Assembly (NCBI GenBank): GCA_916048095.2
Contig: OU696586.1
Span: 4,413,249-4,477,248 of the forward strand
Origin: Sacculina carcini
Lineage: Eukaryota > Arthropoda > Thecostraca > Sacculinidae
Length of the DNA stretch: 64,000 nt
Direction: 5' to 3'
Position 1 is the first letter of the stretch. The number at the start of each line of letters is the position of its first letter. The position numbers were made by a program, and so were the translations under genes. Below are positions 23,745 to 55,000 of this stretch, piece after piece. The notes below the pieces were generated by a model, which was not told the DNA's origin, did not search any database, and saw only the letters and a list, made by a program, of their open reading frames with translations.

Positions 23745-24470
23745 ATGAGACCCGGATATAAGAGATCCGGATATAAGAGACCGGATATAAGAGACCCGGA
23801 TATAAGAGAGCCGGATATAAGAGACCCGTATATAAGAGACCCGGATATAAGAGATCCGGATATAAGAGACCCGTATATAAGAGACCCGGATATAAGAGAT
23901 CCGGATATAAGAGACCCGGATATAAGAGACCCGGATATAAGAGACCGGATATAAGAGACCCGGATATAAGAAACCCGGATATAAGAGACCCGGATATATG
24001 AGACCCGGATATAAGAAACCCGGATATAAGAGACCGGATATAAGAGACCCGGATATAAGAGACCCGGATATAAGAGACCCGGATATAAGAAACCCGGATA
24101 TAAGAGATCCGGATATAAGAGACCCGTATATAAGAGACCAGGATATAAGAGACCCGGATATAAGAGACCGGATATAAGAGACCCGGATATAAGAAACCCG
24201 GATATAAGAGACCGGATATAAGAGACCCGGATATAAGAGACCCGGATATAAGAGACCCGGATATAAGAGACCCGGATATAAGAGACCCGGATATAAGAGA
24301 CCCGGATATAAGAGACCCGGATATAAGAGACCCGGATATAAGAGACCCGGATATAAGAGACCCGGATATAAGAGACCCGGATATAAGAGACCCGGATATA
24401 AGAGACCCGGGTATAAGAGACCCGGATATAAGAGACCCGGATATAAGAAGCCCGGATATAAGAGAGTATT
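23745..24470. repeat. 15-bp minisatellite, about 48 copies
   Basis: Units ACCCGGATATAAGAG follow head to tail. Some are 14 bp, which shifts the frame. Since 15 is a multiple of three, long open frames appear on the minus strand; they are repeat artefacts. Loose units recur at 26462-26535, in both orientations. Confidence 0.97.
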
Positions 24471-24724
24471 TCTCCGGGATCGTCTCCAATACTTTACGTG
24501 TTTTTTCCCGGATATATGAAAGTTCATTTTGAGCGTGTAATGTGAATTGATAGTTTATAATGTGATGTTTTGATTTGGCGATCAATATTGTTAGTCTATT
24601 GTTGTTGGCGTGTTTATGTGTGTTTCGTCTGGCTGGATTTTGATTGGCTGTTGCGGTGATGACGTAGTAGTTTCAAACGAAGCAGAAATTGTACTGCAAA
24701 AGCGAGAGAAACAGGACGTGTAGT

Positions 24725-25066
24725 CAGAGCCGTTGCGAGGACTTATGAGCCCCCCCCCCCGAAGGCAGCACTTGGGGCCCCTCCCGAAGGCAGCACGGGG
24801 CCCCCCGAAGGCAACACTTGGGGCCCTCCGAGGGCAGCACCTGGGGCCCCCATTATAAATAAACCATCAAATAATGAATTTTTTTATTATATATAATCAC
24901 ATAATATACAAGCTCAGGTGAAAACATCTGAGCAAAAAGGTAAAAGCTAATATGATAATAAAAAAGGTAATATGATAAATTTTAATGTCATACGTGAAGC
25001 AACGGGACCCCTCAACACTCGCCCCCCCCCGGCCGGGGGGTACGGGGGGTTGTTGCTACGGCTCTG
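24725..25066. mobile_element. hAT-type MITE family CAGAGCCGT, copy 1
   Basis: Ends CAGAGCCGTTGC and GCTACGGCTCTG. 8-bp flanks CGTGTAGT / CGTGCAGT agree at 7 of 8. Copies 2 and 3 are at 25669-25928 and 43615-43843. The interior has C-rich ends and an AT-rich core, with no coding. Confidence 0.85.
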
Positions 25067-25314
25067 CGTGCAGTGTGTTTAGTGACGCGTGCAGTGTGTT
25101 TAGTGACGCGTGCTGTTGTGGATGAATTGAGAGTGAATTGTTGTGTGTGCATTGCGGATTTGATCGAGACTGGTATATTTCATGTTCTGTGTTAATTGCT
25201 GGTTTAAATATGTCTGCATGTTTGTTCTCGCTACAGTCGATATTTGAGCTGTTTACTTGTCGCGACCAATAATACAATTCAGTCAAAGAGCGACAGACTT
25301 TTATCAGCCCAAAG

Positions 25315-25566
25315 TGCTGTCGGATCCAGAGGGCTCAGGGGGCTGAACCCACCCCCCAAATGTTTCCAAAAGAGATGTTTCCAAGAGATTCACTAAAAGA
25401 GGTCAATTTAATACTGTTCTGTAAAATTGGTTGATATAAACATTATCGCAAGCGATATCGCAAAGACGTTGCATAATGATGCATATGCATGACTGATCGC
25501 CCCCAGGATTCAGCCCCCCAAAATTAATTAAGCCCCTGCCAAAATTGCACTCTGGATCCGCCACTG
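25315..25566. mobile_element. MITE with GGATCC-containing ends
   Basis: Ends TGTCGGATCCAG and CTGGATCCGCCACTG. The 8-bp duplication GCCCAAAG at 25307-25314 and 25567-25574 is exact. A related copy in inverse orientation is at 26001-26210. No coding. Confidence 0.85.
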
Positions 25567-25668
25567 GCCCAAAGCTCACGGGCTGCTGAGCGAAAACAGC
25601 AACGAATGATTCGAGTCACACTGACTAAATGCTGTAAGAAAAGCGTCTTGAAAATAATAGATGTCCTG

Positions 25669-25928
25669 CAGAGCCGTTGCGAGGAATTATGCCCCCCCTC
25701 CCCGAAGCATCACTTGGGGCCCCCATAATTAATAAAGCACCAAATAATGAATGTATTCATTATACATAATCACATAATACAAGCTCAGGTTAAAACATCT
25801 GAGCAAAAAGGTAAAGGCTATACATAATAAATATGAAAAATTTCAATATCATACGTGAAGCAACGGGGCCCCTCAACATTCCCCCCCCGGCCGGCCGGGG
25901 GGTACGGGGGGTGGTTGCTACAGCTCTG
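25669..25928. mobile_element. hAT-type MITE family CAGAGCCGT, copy 2
   Basis: Exact 8-bp duplication ATGTCCTG at 25661-25668 and 25929-25936. The body is a shorter version of copy 1. Confidence 0.9.
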
Positions 25929-26000
25929 ATGTCCTGCAAGAATAGGTGGTGACTTATAAAGGTTAGTGTCTTGAAGAGAATCGATATCCTGCCAGTTCTG

Positions 26001-26210
26001 CAGTGGCGGATCCAGTGTGAAATTTTGGGGGGCCGAATTTTGGGGGCGATCAGTAATGTACATGCATCATTATGCAACGTCTTTGTGATAATGCTTTTAA
26101 AAACTATATTCTTGGCCACTTATAATACATCTTTTGGATATGATGAGTTGATGGAAACATTTTGGGGGGGAGCTTCAGCCCCCTGAGCCCCCTCCCTGGA
26201 TCGGTCAGTG
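26001..26210. mobile_element. MITE with GGATCC-containing ends, second copy
   Basis: Begins CAGTGGCGGATCCAG and closes TGGATCGGTCAGTG. It shares the core TTATGCAACGTCTTTG with 25315-25566 in reverse orientation. A target duplication could not be confirmed. Confidence 0.7.
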
Positions 26211-26689
26211 TACCTGTGATATGTTAGCAGTCAGTATGTAGCCAGTTTTTATTGTAGTAGCTCGCTACTAAGACTGCCATGTAGCTGTCAGTTCGCTTCG
26301 TGTCACATAAGTGCTGCTCTTAATCGTTATTTAGGAGGGTTTTATTAAATAGCAAACACTCATGTTGTCATTAAAATGTTTCTTGAGATCAGTGTGATTT
26401 TCCATGCCGGCTACTCACTGAAAAGAGTTAAGGATTAGTGAAGAATTTGATATAGGAGATGTAAGAGCCCGAGGATATGAGAGACCCCGGATGTAAGATA
26501 CTTTTTCTACTCTCCCACCACAACTCTCTTATATCCGGGCTACACTGCCGGTTGCATTGCAACCATAGAAAGAGGATGCTGGGAAGAACAGGCACGAAGA
26601 CTCTCCTGGTTATGTCATTGAATAAGCCTCGAGCTGACTGTGCGTTTCAAGAGCGATGCTTCGCAAAGCGTCACGTGATACTGCGATCT

Positions 26690-26690
<1 letters not shown>

Positions 26691-26756
<66 letters not shown>

Positions 26757-26773
26757 CACACACACACACACAC
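26691..26773. repeat. (CA)n microsatellite
   Basis: Nearly uninterrupted CA dinucleotides with two CG interruptions. Confidence 0.97.
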
Positions 26774-27256
26774 ATACACATGAGTGTTGACATTGTTGCA
26801 GAGCGCGAGGTGTAGAATAACACTTGCAGAATGTTCTCACGGTTATTTTCTCACGCGGAAACCGTGAGATCAAATTATGTAATTATTCACGGGGAGAACT
26901 AGCATAGTTGAAAAAATTTAATTTGGGAACAAATATGCCAGCGACATTTAATTAGTCAAACCCCATTAATATAATATTGCAGGTTAAAAGTCCTTCATTA
27001 TCCAACCATAAACTCCTTAAAGAATGTGATACTATAACTTCTACTATACTATCTACTATCATACTACTACACTACAGTGATACTATCATATTCTCCTGTT
27101 GTGGAACTTGCAATTGTTCAAAATTCGTGTTTGGACGCGATACGCAACACGTTATGAGATACCGCTCATGTGTGGTTCAAACGTGAAATCAAGCATGTTC
27201 CGGACAACAGTTTCATAAACGCCTTGTCCAACGTGGTTCGTGCTGTTTGGCGATAA

Positions 27257-27296
27257 GCCCCGCCCACTCGACAATATTGTACCGATTCTGGCCAAT
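27257..27296 (+). promoter_or_regulatory. Putative promoter of the DM-domain gene: GC box and CCAAT box
   Basis: GCCCCGCCCAC (27257-27267) fits a GC/Sp1 box and GGCCAATCAG (CCAAT at 27292-27296) fits a CCAAT box. They lie about 100-135 bp ahead of the proposed start ATG at 27392. No clear TATA box is placed between them and the ATG. Confidence 0.45.
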
Positions 27297-27391
27297 CAGC
27301 GTGGACGATATTACGGAGAGTGCCGGCGGCGTTTACTCAACTGTGCAAGTGTGACAGCTGAGCTGCCACGAGGTTTGTTCGTGTGGAAGTG

Positions 27392-38908
<11,517 letters not shown>

Positions 38909-40711
38909 TGATATTCGATATACGCATACAACAGCCAAAAGTACAACATACAACAGCCGCCAAAAGTTATAGTACAACAGCCGCCAAAAGTTTGGACGTC
39001 ATGTTGATATCATGATTAGGTTAGTCATATATTGTAAGTGTAGTTAGAGGTTTTCGTTGTGTGAGTGTGTGGGCTTATACTTCTTGTGTTTGCTGGTGTG
39101 GTGCTTTGCGCAATGTGTATGTATGCTTATCTGGGAGTGTGTGTGTGTGTTTGCAAAGTGCAGCGTTTGCACAGTGCTAGTGCGTTTGCACTGCGTGCGT
39201 TTGCAGGGTGGGTTCTTGGTATCGCGCGGCGGTGATCGGATCTCGTGTTGAGATTTGAGGAGGTGTGTGTGAGGATTCGTGTTCGGGCGTGTTTGCTGTG
39301 CGGTGTGTTCTTGTAGGCGCGCGTGGGACATCGCTGTCCCACGCGCGCCTGTCTTTTAATACACATTGTTTCTGTTTTTGTGAAATTGTGTTGTTCATAC
39401 TACAGTAAGATTTCTCGCTTTTAACATCACGGGCTAACTATTCATATGTTTACACGACTGACAGTGAACCCAATGTTGACTTCTACCAGGATACTTGCAA
39501 TATTCAGATGAAGTGAGTTGTTTGAGCCTCAATATAGAGGTCGGTTTGTGTTTCGTAAAGTTCTTGTTTTTCTTGCGGTTGGCGTGCAAACTTTTGGCGG
39601 CTACTGTACGCATTTGAAGTTGTTTGCTGTGTTCGCTGACAGATGAGATAGTGAGGAAAACTGCAGTTGAGGTGTTGTCTTCCATGCAGCTGCTACATCA
39701 CTTCCAACAACAATAACAACCCCGTCCTCCTCGCCATCTCTGCCACACTCGTGCCTCTGTGCAGCTCGCGGCTCAAGATTGCTATAACCTCTTGTTGTCA
39801 TGATTCAATAAGTTGTTTGTGGATAGTCATCTAGTTTTTTTGTAGTTATTACTTGTTATGTGCTATATATTACTACCCATGATGCTGTGAGCTTGCTAAA
39901 AGTCTACACGTGAAGTCCTAGCAACACATCTTGTTTGTGACATTGTGGAAGTTGTCTCAGAGTGATAGTTGTCTTTCAAAGGTAGTCTTGTTTGTGATAT
40001 AGACACTGAGCTTTTTCTGGCTGTGCTGTGAAATTCTGTTTCCTGTGCGGGGCTCGTTCGTCCATGTGTGTGCGTGTTCACTTATATGTGCATATAGTTA
40101 TGTTAATTGCTTTATATATATCTATACATATGCATATGACTGTTTATATATTCATATTGTTCGTATATCTTTTGGCAACGTGTTTCTCATTGTGCCGTAT
40201 GCTAGTGTGCGCGGGTAACACTGTCGTGTTTCCTGCCAGTGTCAGTCGCCGTTACAAAAGACCGACTGGAAGTCTCATCAAGGGCTGTGTTTTGAGTATT
40301 AATATGACTGTGTGTGTTGCTGTGTTTGAGCTATCGGCATTGTAAGAATCAGTGAATTGATTCGTTTCAGTGTATCTGTAGATGTTCGGTTATTTTTCAG
40401 TATATTATCCGCGTTGTTTTCACACACAAACACACATACAAACACACAAACAAACACACATACAAACACAAACACGGAGTTTCGTTTATTGTTCTAGCCG
40501 AGGTGTTCAATACAATTGTTAGAAATATTTCGCGAGACCAATGGTGACGGTGCTAATGTGATAAATGCACGTGAAAATCACAACTAAATCACAGCATTGG
40601 ACCGACTAAGTCCATGTACAACTGACAGTTTGTGAATGAAAGCGATGAACGATGCATATAATGAACCCAGTTTGCAAGCATATAACGTTTTCTCAAGTCA
40701 GTTTCGGGCCA
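38909..40711. other. Intergenic region between convergent genes
   Basis: The 3' ends of the DM gene (plus) and the 40.7-48.0 kb gene (minus) face each other here. It holds short ACAACAGCCGCCAAAAGT repeats (38930-38990), GCGTTTGCA-type repeats (39140-39210) and one strong hairpin (39315-39350). No further gene recognised. Confidence 0.6.
39315..39350. repeat. Perfect GC-rich hairpin, 16-bp stem, 4-nt loop
   Basis: 39315-39330 pairs fully with 39335-39350; the loop is TCGC. The stem is AGGCGCGCGTGGGACA. It is followed by GTCTTTT. Confidence 0.85.
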
Positions 40712-47970
<7,259 letters not shown>

Positions 47971-48060
47971 GTGAACATGCACGTGACCTGTCGGGACAAG
48001 TGTACAATAACATGTATTTGGTATAGCGCATATCAAGACACAGGCGCGTTATACAGCGCA

Positions 48061-49080
48061 CAATGAAAGAAATATAAACGAGACAATAAGCTCATACGAA
48101 CACGAGTGAAAAAAAAACAATTCTGTGTGTGACACAGTGTGAAAATAAGATTAAATAGTTAAAAAGTTAAATGTTTTGTACTATAGGGCGCTCTTAACAG
48201 CCCTATAGTACAAAACACGGAACATATAAGCAATCTGTATTGCTGAATACTGTTTCTGATTTCCAGCCTCTGTAACACTAGTGTATTCTGAAGCTTTGTG
48301 CTTTACAAAGTTGAAGCATGTCCGAGTGCTGGTGAATGCCTAGACATCTACCCGCTGAGCACTTACGTCAATACAAGAGGTCGAAATTCTGTTCTGACTT
48401 CATCCAACTCAAATGAGTGTTGCACAATTTTTCTCGAATTAATTAAGCCTTCCGAACTAAAACCGGACGTTACTCAAATAACCTCAAATAATGTATGCCT
48501 GCCACACTGAAATCGGAATTTACAACAGAGACAAATAATCAGATAAACATTCAGATAACAGGACAGGACTGGATAACTGAGTGATTTCAAAACAAGCACA
48601 CGAATGGTACAGTGCTGCCAGTCGAATCATGATTTCACACATAGACAAATTGAAATAATATACTTTTGTAAAATATTAATTGGATGATGGAAATGGTCTT
48701 CTCCCGTAAAGACTGGTAAAATACCTGTCTTAATACCAAATTTGAGGATTTTCATACTACTCACACATAGTTTTTTCTGGAAGCTTTAGATAATTTAATG
48801 CTGCCGATCGTTGCTGGGTACTTCAGTCGGTGCGGTACCGTGGTTGTGTTGTGATGTGTGGTGTTGTCTATATGTTTCGTCGTGTAGTGCTGGTGTGGCT
48901 TTTGTCAGTGCATTTGTTGTGCTTAATCTGCACGGTTTGATGCGCCTCAGTATCATCTAAACAAAATACAACTTAGTTATGGTGTGTGAATCCGGTTGTG
49001 CCGATGTGATTGTCCCATTTTGTTGCGCACATTGAATTATCATCTGAATTGTCATATTTATTGGTGAGAGTTCTTCAGCC
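48061..49080. promoter_or_regulatory. Head-to-head intergenic region
   Basis: The minus-strand gene starts left of this block and the myosin ATG is at 49081, so the block should hold both promoters and 5' exons. No clear TATA box was placed. The 17-bp inverted repeat lies inside it. Confidence 0.4.
48173..48216. repeat. Perfect 17-bp inverted repeat, 10-nt loop
   Basis: GTTTTGTACTATAGGGC (48173-48189) pairs fully with 48200-48216. It lies in the region between the two divergent genes. Confidence 0.85.
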
Positions 49081-52000
49081 ATGGCTCCCAAAGCGATTTT
49101 CGGCGCTCATGGTGAGTTGATTTTCTTGTTATTTAACTGACTTTTTGGTCAGTGATATGTGGAATTATATTGTGTCACATACTACTAACATCCAACCACC
49201 ATAATCGCACAAGAACAAAGTCAATCAATCGGTATATTGCATTAAATTCCGTGAAAGCACCGGTTTTTCATTCATATACAGCGCATAAAACCCAGTAGAA
49301 CGTTGTGTCACAAAAACATGACAAAGAATGACAGGCACAACTGTTGGAAAAACATTGCATTACACTGTATGTTTACGTCCGCTCTCTGACATTGTGGACG
49401 GTAACGGCACGACATGGGAACTGGCTCCTGGTTGCCGACAGTCGAGAGCGATATATCTGCAACTGGTTAGATGCTGTGACTCGCATGCACCTTGACAGCT
49501 GGCTTGCCCTGTAGTCAAACATTTCTATCAGGGGCTTGGGCAGCCGTCGGCATCCAGAGCCCGTTTTACATTACGGATATCTCGTTTGCTGACCATTTTG
49601 CGGATTGATGACCCGCCGAGCTCACGTAGCGCTGCCTGTGACATTACTGTATTTCTAAGTGCCAATAATAAGTCTTGCAGTAAACCTCAGCACACCAGTC
49701 AGTTTTTGGGAGTCACATTGTCGTAGGCCGCCCCACACCGACATTCAGTAATGCAGTCTCGGAACACATGAGACATCACCAGTCCATGTACGACTTCCGG
49801 AATGAGTGAGCGGCGAATCTCTCAGATTGACACAAGCAGGCACTTGTAACGTCGCACCAGTTCCTCAATGTGGCAGCCCCAGTTGATTCGCCGTCCAACT
49901 ATACACCCAGCACGTGAATGACAGGCTCCGGAGTGATCATGAATTCGTGCAGTACGAACGTCAACGATTCGGCTCGCTTCAGCATTGTCCTTGTGCCACA
50001 CATGAGTGTTTTAGTTTTGCTAGCATTCATGAGGAAACCGTTCGCTTTGAAGCAGACATTCATCGACACTACGGTCTCTTGCTTATGTGCTTGCAATTCA
50101 CAGAGCGTATCCCGTCTTCCCGGGGCAGTAAGCACAACAAAGCGACTAGAATAGGAGAGAATTGCGGAATGCAGGCGTGAAAGTGAAACGGGCCTCTCGC
50201 AAAATTGTATCTGATGCGAGCCATGATTTGCATTTACGATCATTTGTATTCAGACCAAGCGACACAGCTTGCCTTCTCACCAATCAGAAATTAGATGATG
50301 TGCTATACTCGAGTTCTTTTTAGAGCAACTGGCTGCTAGCAACCTTCTACTGAATATTACAAAATACCCTCCTATTGAACGTTTGTGGCCGATTAGACAT
50401 TTATCAGGTGTTTCCACTGTTTTACCACAATCGTTGATTTTATCGGCATTTCATTTGCCGTAGTCTGTTAGCACATACAAATACGGGCGCAAGGGAACAT
50501 ACCTCTACCTGGCTAGAATTATCATCTCATTTTGACTGCACAAGAGAGACTGGTGCTTTCTGCTGTCCTCACAACATGGACTGAGTGCAAGACAGTGTTT
50601 GCCAGTGTGGTTTGCTCATGAATTTAAATGTCTCCTTCGTCTGCAGCATGTCATTACACTTCCTCTCTATTTCTCTCCTGTTTCCCTTGTTCCGTGTGGG
50701 TGTGGGTGCGTGTTATCTTGTGCATGTGTATGTGGGTGTGTGGGTGTGTGCTTGTCGGGTCTAGGCTAAATGTGTAAGGATTCAAGAACATTAATAACGC
50801 TAATTTATAAACAACGCTTAATAAAGCACAAAAACGTTTCTATATTTTGTATAGATTTTAGGATAGGTTAGCTTTAGCGTTATAATATAATGTGCTGCCT
50901 TTGCAGGAGGCGAGGGACTGGAAGAAATTCGTTAAATCGAATTTTCTCAATATAATGCTCTTGAATCTTTACACATTTAGCGTCAACCTGCTTGTCGATG
51001 CATTTAATGTGCGATGTGCGATGCATTGCTAGAAATACGAGCCGTTTATTGGCCGTATATTAGCTGTTTACGTCTTGTTGCCTGTATGAGCTGAAGGCGC
51101 TATTCGAATAATGATGTGTTCAAGTCACTTGGACGAAATGCTGTTGTGGTGTGGGATATTAGTCGTGTGAACATGATAGTTCAGTATTACGTGATCAGAC
51201 GGAATATGCAGTCAGTATGTGTGTGTGTATATGTGTGTGTGTAGGTTCGTCTCCCGATGACGGAGTGCCTGACATGACCTCAATCTCGAACATCAACGAG
51301 GAGGGTATCAACCACAACTTGTACGTTCGCTACAACAACGACTACATCTATGTATCCTCTATGACAGTGTCTTTTCAGTGAGGTCTGCTCAAATCTGCCA
51401 CACCCGCTAGTAGTTGACTGGCTGATTTCAGTATAACTCACGAACTGAACTGCAACTGTTACTGCTACTGTATCGTTTCTACGTGGCTCCAGAATAGTGG
51501 AATATGCATCTAGGACAGGGACTATTAACCTTTTGATGGCTCCATACCCCCAATGGATTGTCGAATATGGTCCCGCACCCCTAAATGACTTGAGTGTTCA
51601 AATAATTATCACCAATCGTATTATTTGCCAGTATGTCTTCCAGATCCACGAGTATTTCAATCGCTTGAATTTACTGTACCTTGGATTCGAATTACTAGGA
51701 AAAACACAACCATTGATATTTTTATTATTTATAAACCATTAATAATTTATACCAGTACCCAGAAATCGAGTCCCAGACCCCTGCTTTTAGGTCCTACATG
51801 TATACCCCCAATGGGTATGAATACCCCCGGTTAAGAACCCCTCATCTAGGAGAATGGATTCTATTGAGCTCAGAAACAAATATTCCTGAAATACCACATT
51901 TCCGGATTGGTTAGGAAATGGACTCCGTTATCCGTTAATAATCCTCACTCGGTTAATATTTGAAAGACATCCTGCTATCCTGTGCACTCCAGCCTCGTAT

Positions 52001-55000
52001 CGAAGTCGCAATTCTCGCATTGAATGCGTGAGATGGGGCAGTTATACCAACATAGCAATGTTTGTACTCAGCAGTCAGCACTAGCTTGCTGAACATACCA
52101 GGTCTGCTGCTGCTGAAATCCTAGTGTTGGAAGTGACACAGTAATGACACAGTAAACCTGCTGTCAAGACAATCCGCATTTGTTAGTCTGACGTAGAACG
52201 TGCATTCATGAGTGTTGAATCATCTAACACCATTACGACTGTGCTATATGACCTCTGCGATAGCGAGCTGTGTGCGTTGCTTGTGCGTGATGTTGCTCTC
52301 TAGATAAGGAGTTCTTATTTGGGGGTGCTCGCATACCTAGGGGTGCCAGCCTGGTGCCTAAAGGGTGTGAACATTCCTGTGCTGCGCAGATGAAAAATAA
52401 TTTAATTTTGTACCGAATATGTTGTTTTCGCTTAAACATACAAATTGTTCTCCTTAAATGACTATGAGCTCTATGAATATTGAATAAATATTATGTCATC
52501 ACGTCGATTGTATGGTTATATTTTTCATATAGATATCAAGAATTTAGGGTTGGGGTGTGGGAACTGACTGCTGGTTTGAAAATGGTGCGAACAGCGAAAT
52601 AAGTAAAGAAGCACTGTTTTAGACTTATGTCCGAACTATATCCAATGTCCTGTCTCCAAGCGTTCTGAGCGAATCACAGTTTACGAGCGAATCACAGTTT
52701 TTGTATCATACATATCCTTCACTTTTAGAACTCTCTACAGTTCTTCGTTTTTCTCTACAGTTCTTTGTTTTTGAACTCTCTCTCTACATCTTTTGAGCGC
52801 TCCCGGTACATGTGGCCACCGCAGGGTGGTAATAGTGCACTTGCACTCTTCCCCCATGCTACTGGCTTTGTCTGTAATTAATTAATAATAATTATAATAA
52901 TGATAATGACTAATAATAAAGTACCACAATTCAGTTGTAAATTATTCAACCACATTCTGTATTGACTTGTACATTCGAACATTTTTGGACCAGTACATAA
53001 GTACAACCAGTACACAAGTACAACCAGTACACAAGTACAACCAGTACACAAGTACAACTAGTACACAAGTAAAACCAGTACACAAGTACAACCCGTACAC
53101 AAGTACAACCAGTACACAAGTACAACCAGTACACAAGTACAACCAGTACACAAGTACAACCAGTACACAAGTAAAACCAGTACACAAGTACAACCAGTAC
53201 ACAAGTACAACCAGTACAACCAGTACACAAGTACAACCAGTACACAAGTACAACCAGTACACAAGTACTACCAGTACACAAGTACAACCAGTACACAAGT
53301 ACAACCCGTACACAAGTACAACCAGTACACAAGTACAACCAGTACACAAGTACAACCAGTACACAAGTACAACCAGTACACAAGTACAACCAGTACACAA
53401 GTACAACCAGTACACAAGTACAACCAGTACACAAGTACAACCAGTACACAAATACAACCAGTACACAAGTACAACCAGTACACAAGTACAACCAGTACAC
53501 AAGTACAACCAGTACACAAGTACAACCAGTACACAAGTACAACCAGTACACAAGTACAACCAGTACACAAGTACAACCAGTACACAAGTACAACCAGTTA
53601 TTCAACTGTTTTGTGTCTTATCGGTCGTTATTTTGGCCGTGGGACATTGAACATAACGTATTTCTGTTTGTATATGGTTTTTTGCGACGGCTCTTGATGG
53701 TGAGGGTGATGTTTTTGTCTGCCTGTTTCAAAGTCTTGTTTTTATATTGTTATTACCCAATTATCTGCTAGCCCGTCCACCAAACCCTGATGTTTGTCCG
53801 TCTCAGCCAGGTTTAGTTCAAACACTGAACTAGTAAGTTGGTATATGTTAATATATGTGCCATGTATTTGGCCAGTGTGTGGTGACTTTTTTCACTGAGG
53901 GTCGGATAACTGGAAAATCACGAGCGCAGGCCGCATACTCATTATTTTCAACACATGAAAGCCAGAATGAAAACTCTGGGAAATATGACACAAAAACCTA
54001 GTTTGGCATTGCATATAAATCATGGGTGACTTGCGTGCAATGAACAAAAACAAAAAATAACTATCGTTTTTATTCACTTGAAAGCTATCAAAGAAGCCAC
54101 GTTCATACATTTTATCAAGCAAACTCAAGTATGGTCGGGTGGATTGACGTCGCGGCCCGTAATTTGCCCACCCCTGAATGTGTATTGATGCTTGTATCGC
54201 TGATTATTATTATTATTTATTTATTATTATTTACAGGCAAATCCAGTAGCATGGGAAGAGTGCAAGCACTATTACCACGCTGGTTGTCCTATGTACTGAA
54301 AGCGCCCAAAGGATGTAGAGAGAAAGATATTCAAAAAGTAAATAATTCCAGAGAGAAAGAGAGATCGAAAACAAAATAGTAAATAAATTACATTTAACAA
54401 TCCATAGTGTCACTCCACCCACACTCCTCAATAAATAACAACAATCAATAACGATGTGATCCTCACTCCTTGCCTCACTCCTTCCCGAATTCCTCTTCCC
54501 CCTGTATGCCCTCGTGCTGTAAATGAATCTCCTTGGTCCTCCAAATCATTCTTTTTTCCGCCCCTCGCCTTTACAATTCCATCCCAGTTCACATTACTTC
54601 TTCTTTTTCCTACAATTCTTTCCGCTCTAAGCTCTCCAAACACTTTTTTGACCTCTGTTTTGACCCAGTCTCCCACACTCTCACATCTTTTGCATCACTA
54701 TAACATGTTACTTTAGCCTGTTCTTACTCGTATTCCTTCTCTCATTTGCATGCTTACTATATCTACGCTATGACTATATTCTCCCGAGTTGTGTTTGCTG
54801 TGTTGTGTTGTCATTGTGTTCCAGTCGTGTTGTCTTGTCCGTCATGTCCGTCTGCTTTGTATGTTTTTCCCATATTTTGTCTCTATATTTATTGTCATTT
54901 ATTGCATATTTGTAGTTTACTTCTTTTGCATCTGTCCTGTTATTTGTATTCCGTGTTCCCAACTGTTATAATCGTGTCGCGCCCGAGCCCTTCGGTGCGC

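Noticed and set aside
23677..24585. 302- and 265-codon minus-strand frames
   Set aside because: Created by the 15-bp minisatellite (five-residue loop).
52942..53650. Open frames of over 200 codons in all frames
   Set aside because: Created by the stop-free 17-bp minisatellite.
53892..54128. Small minus-strand ORF in the myosin intron, with a FLCHISQSFHSGFHV segment
   Set aside because: No family resemblance; could be a relic of a hAT element, but ends were not found.
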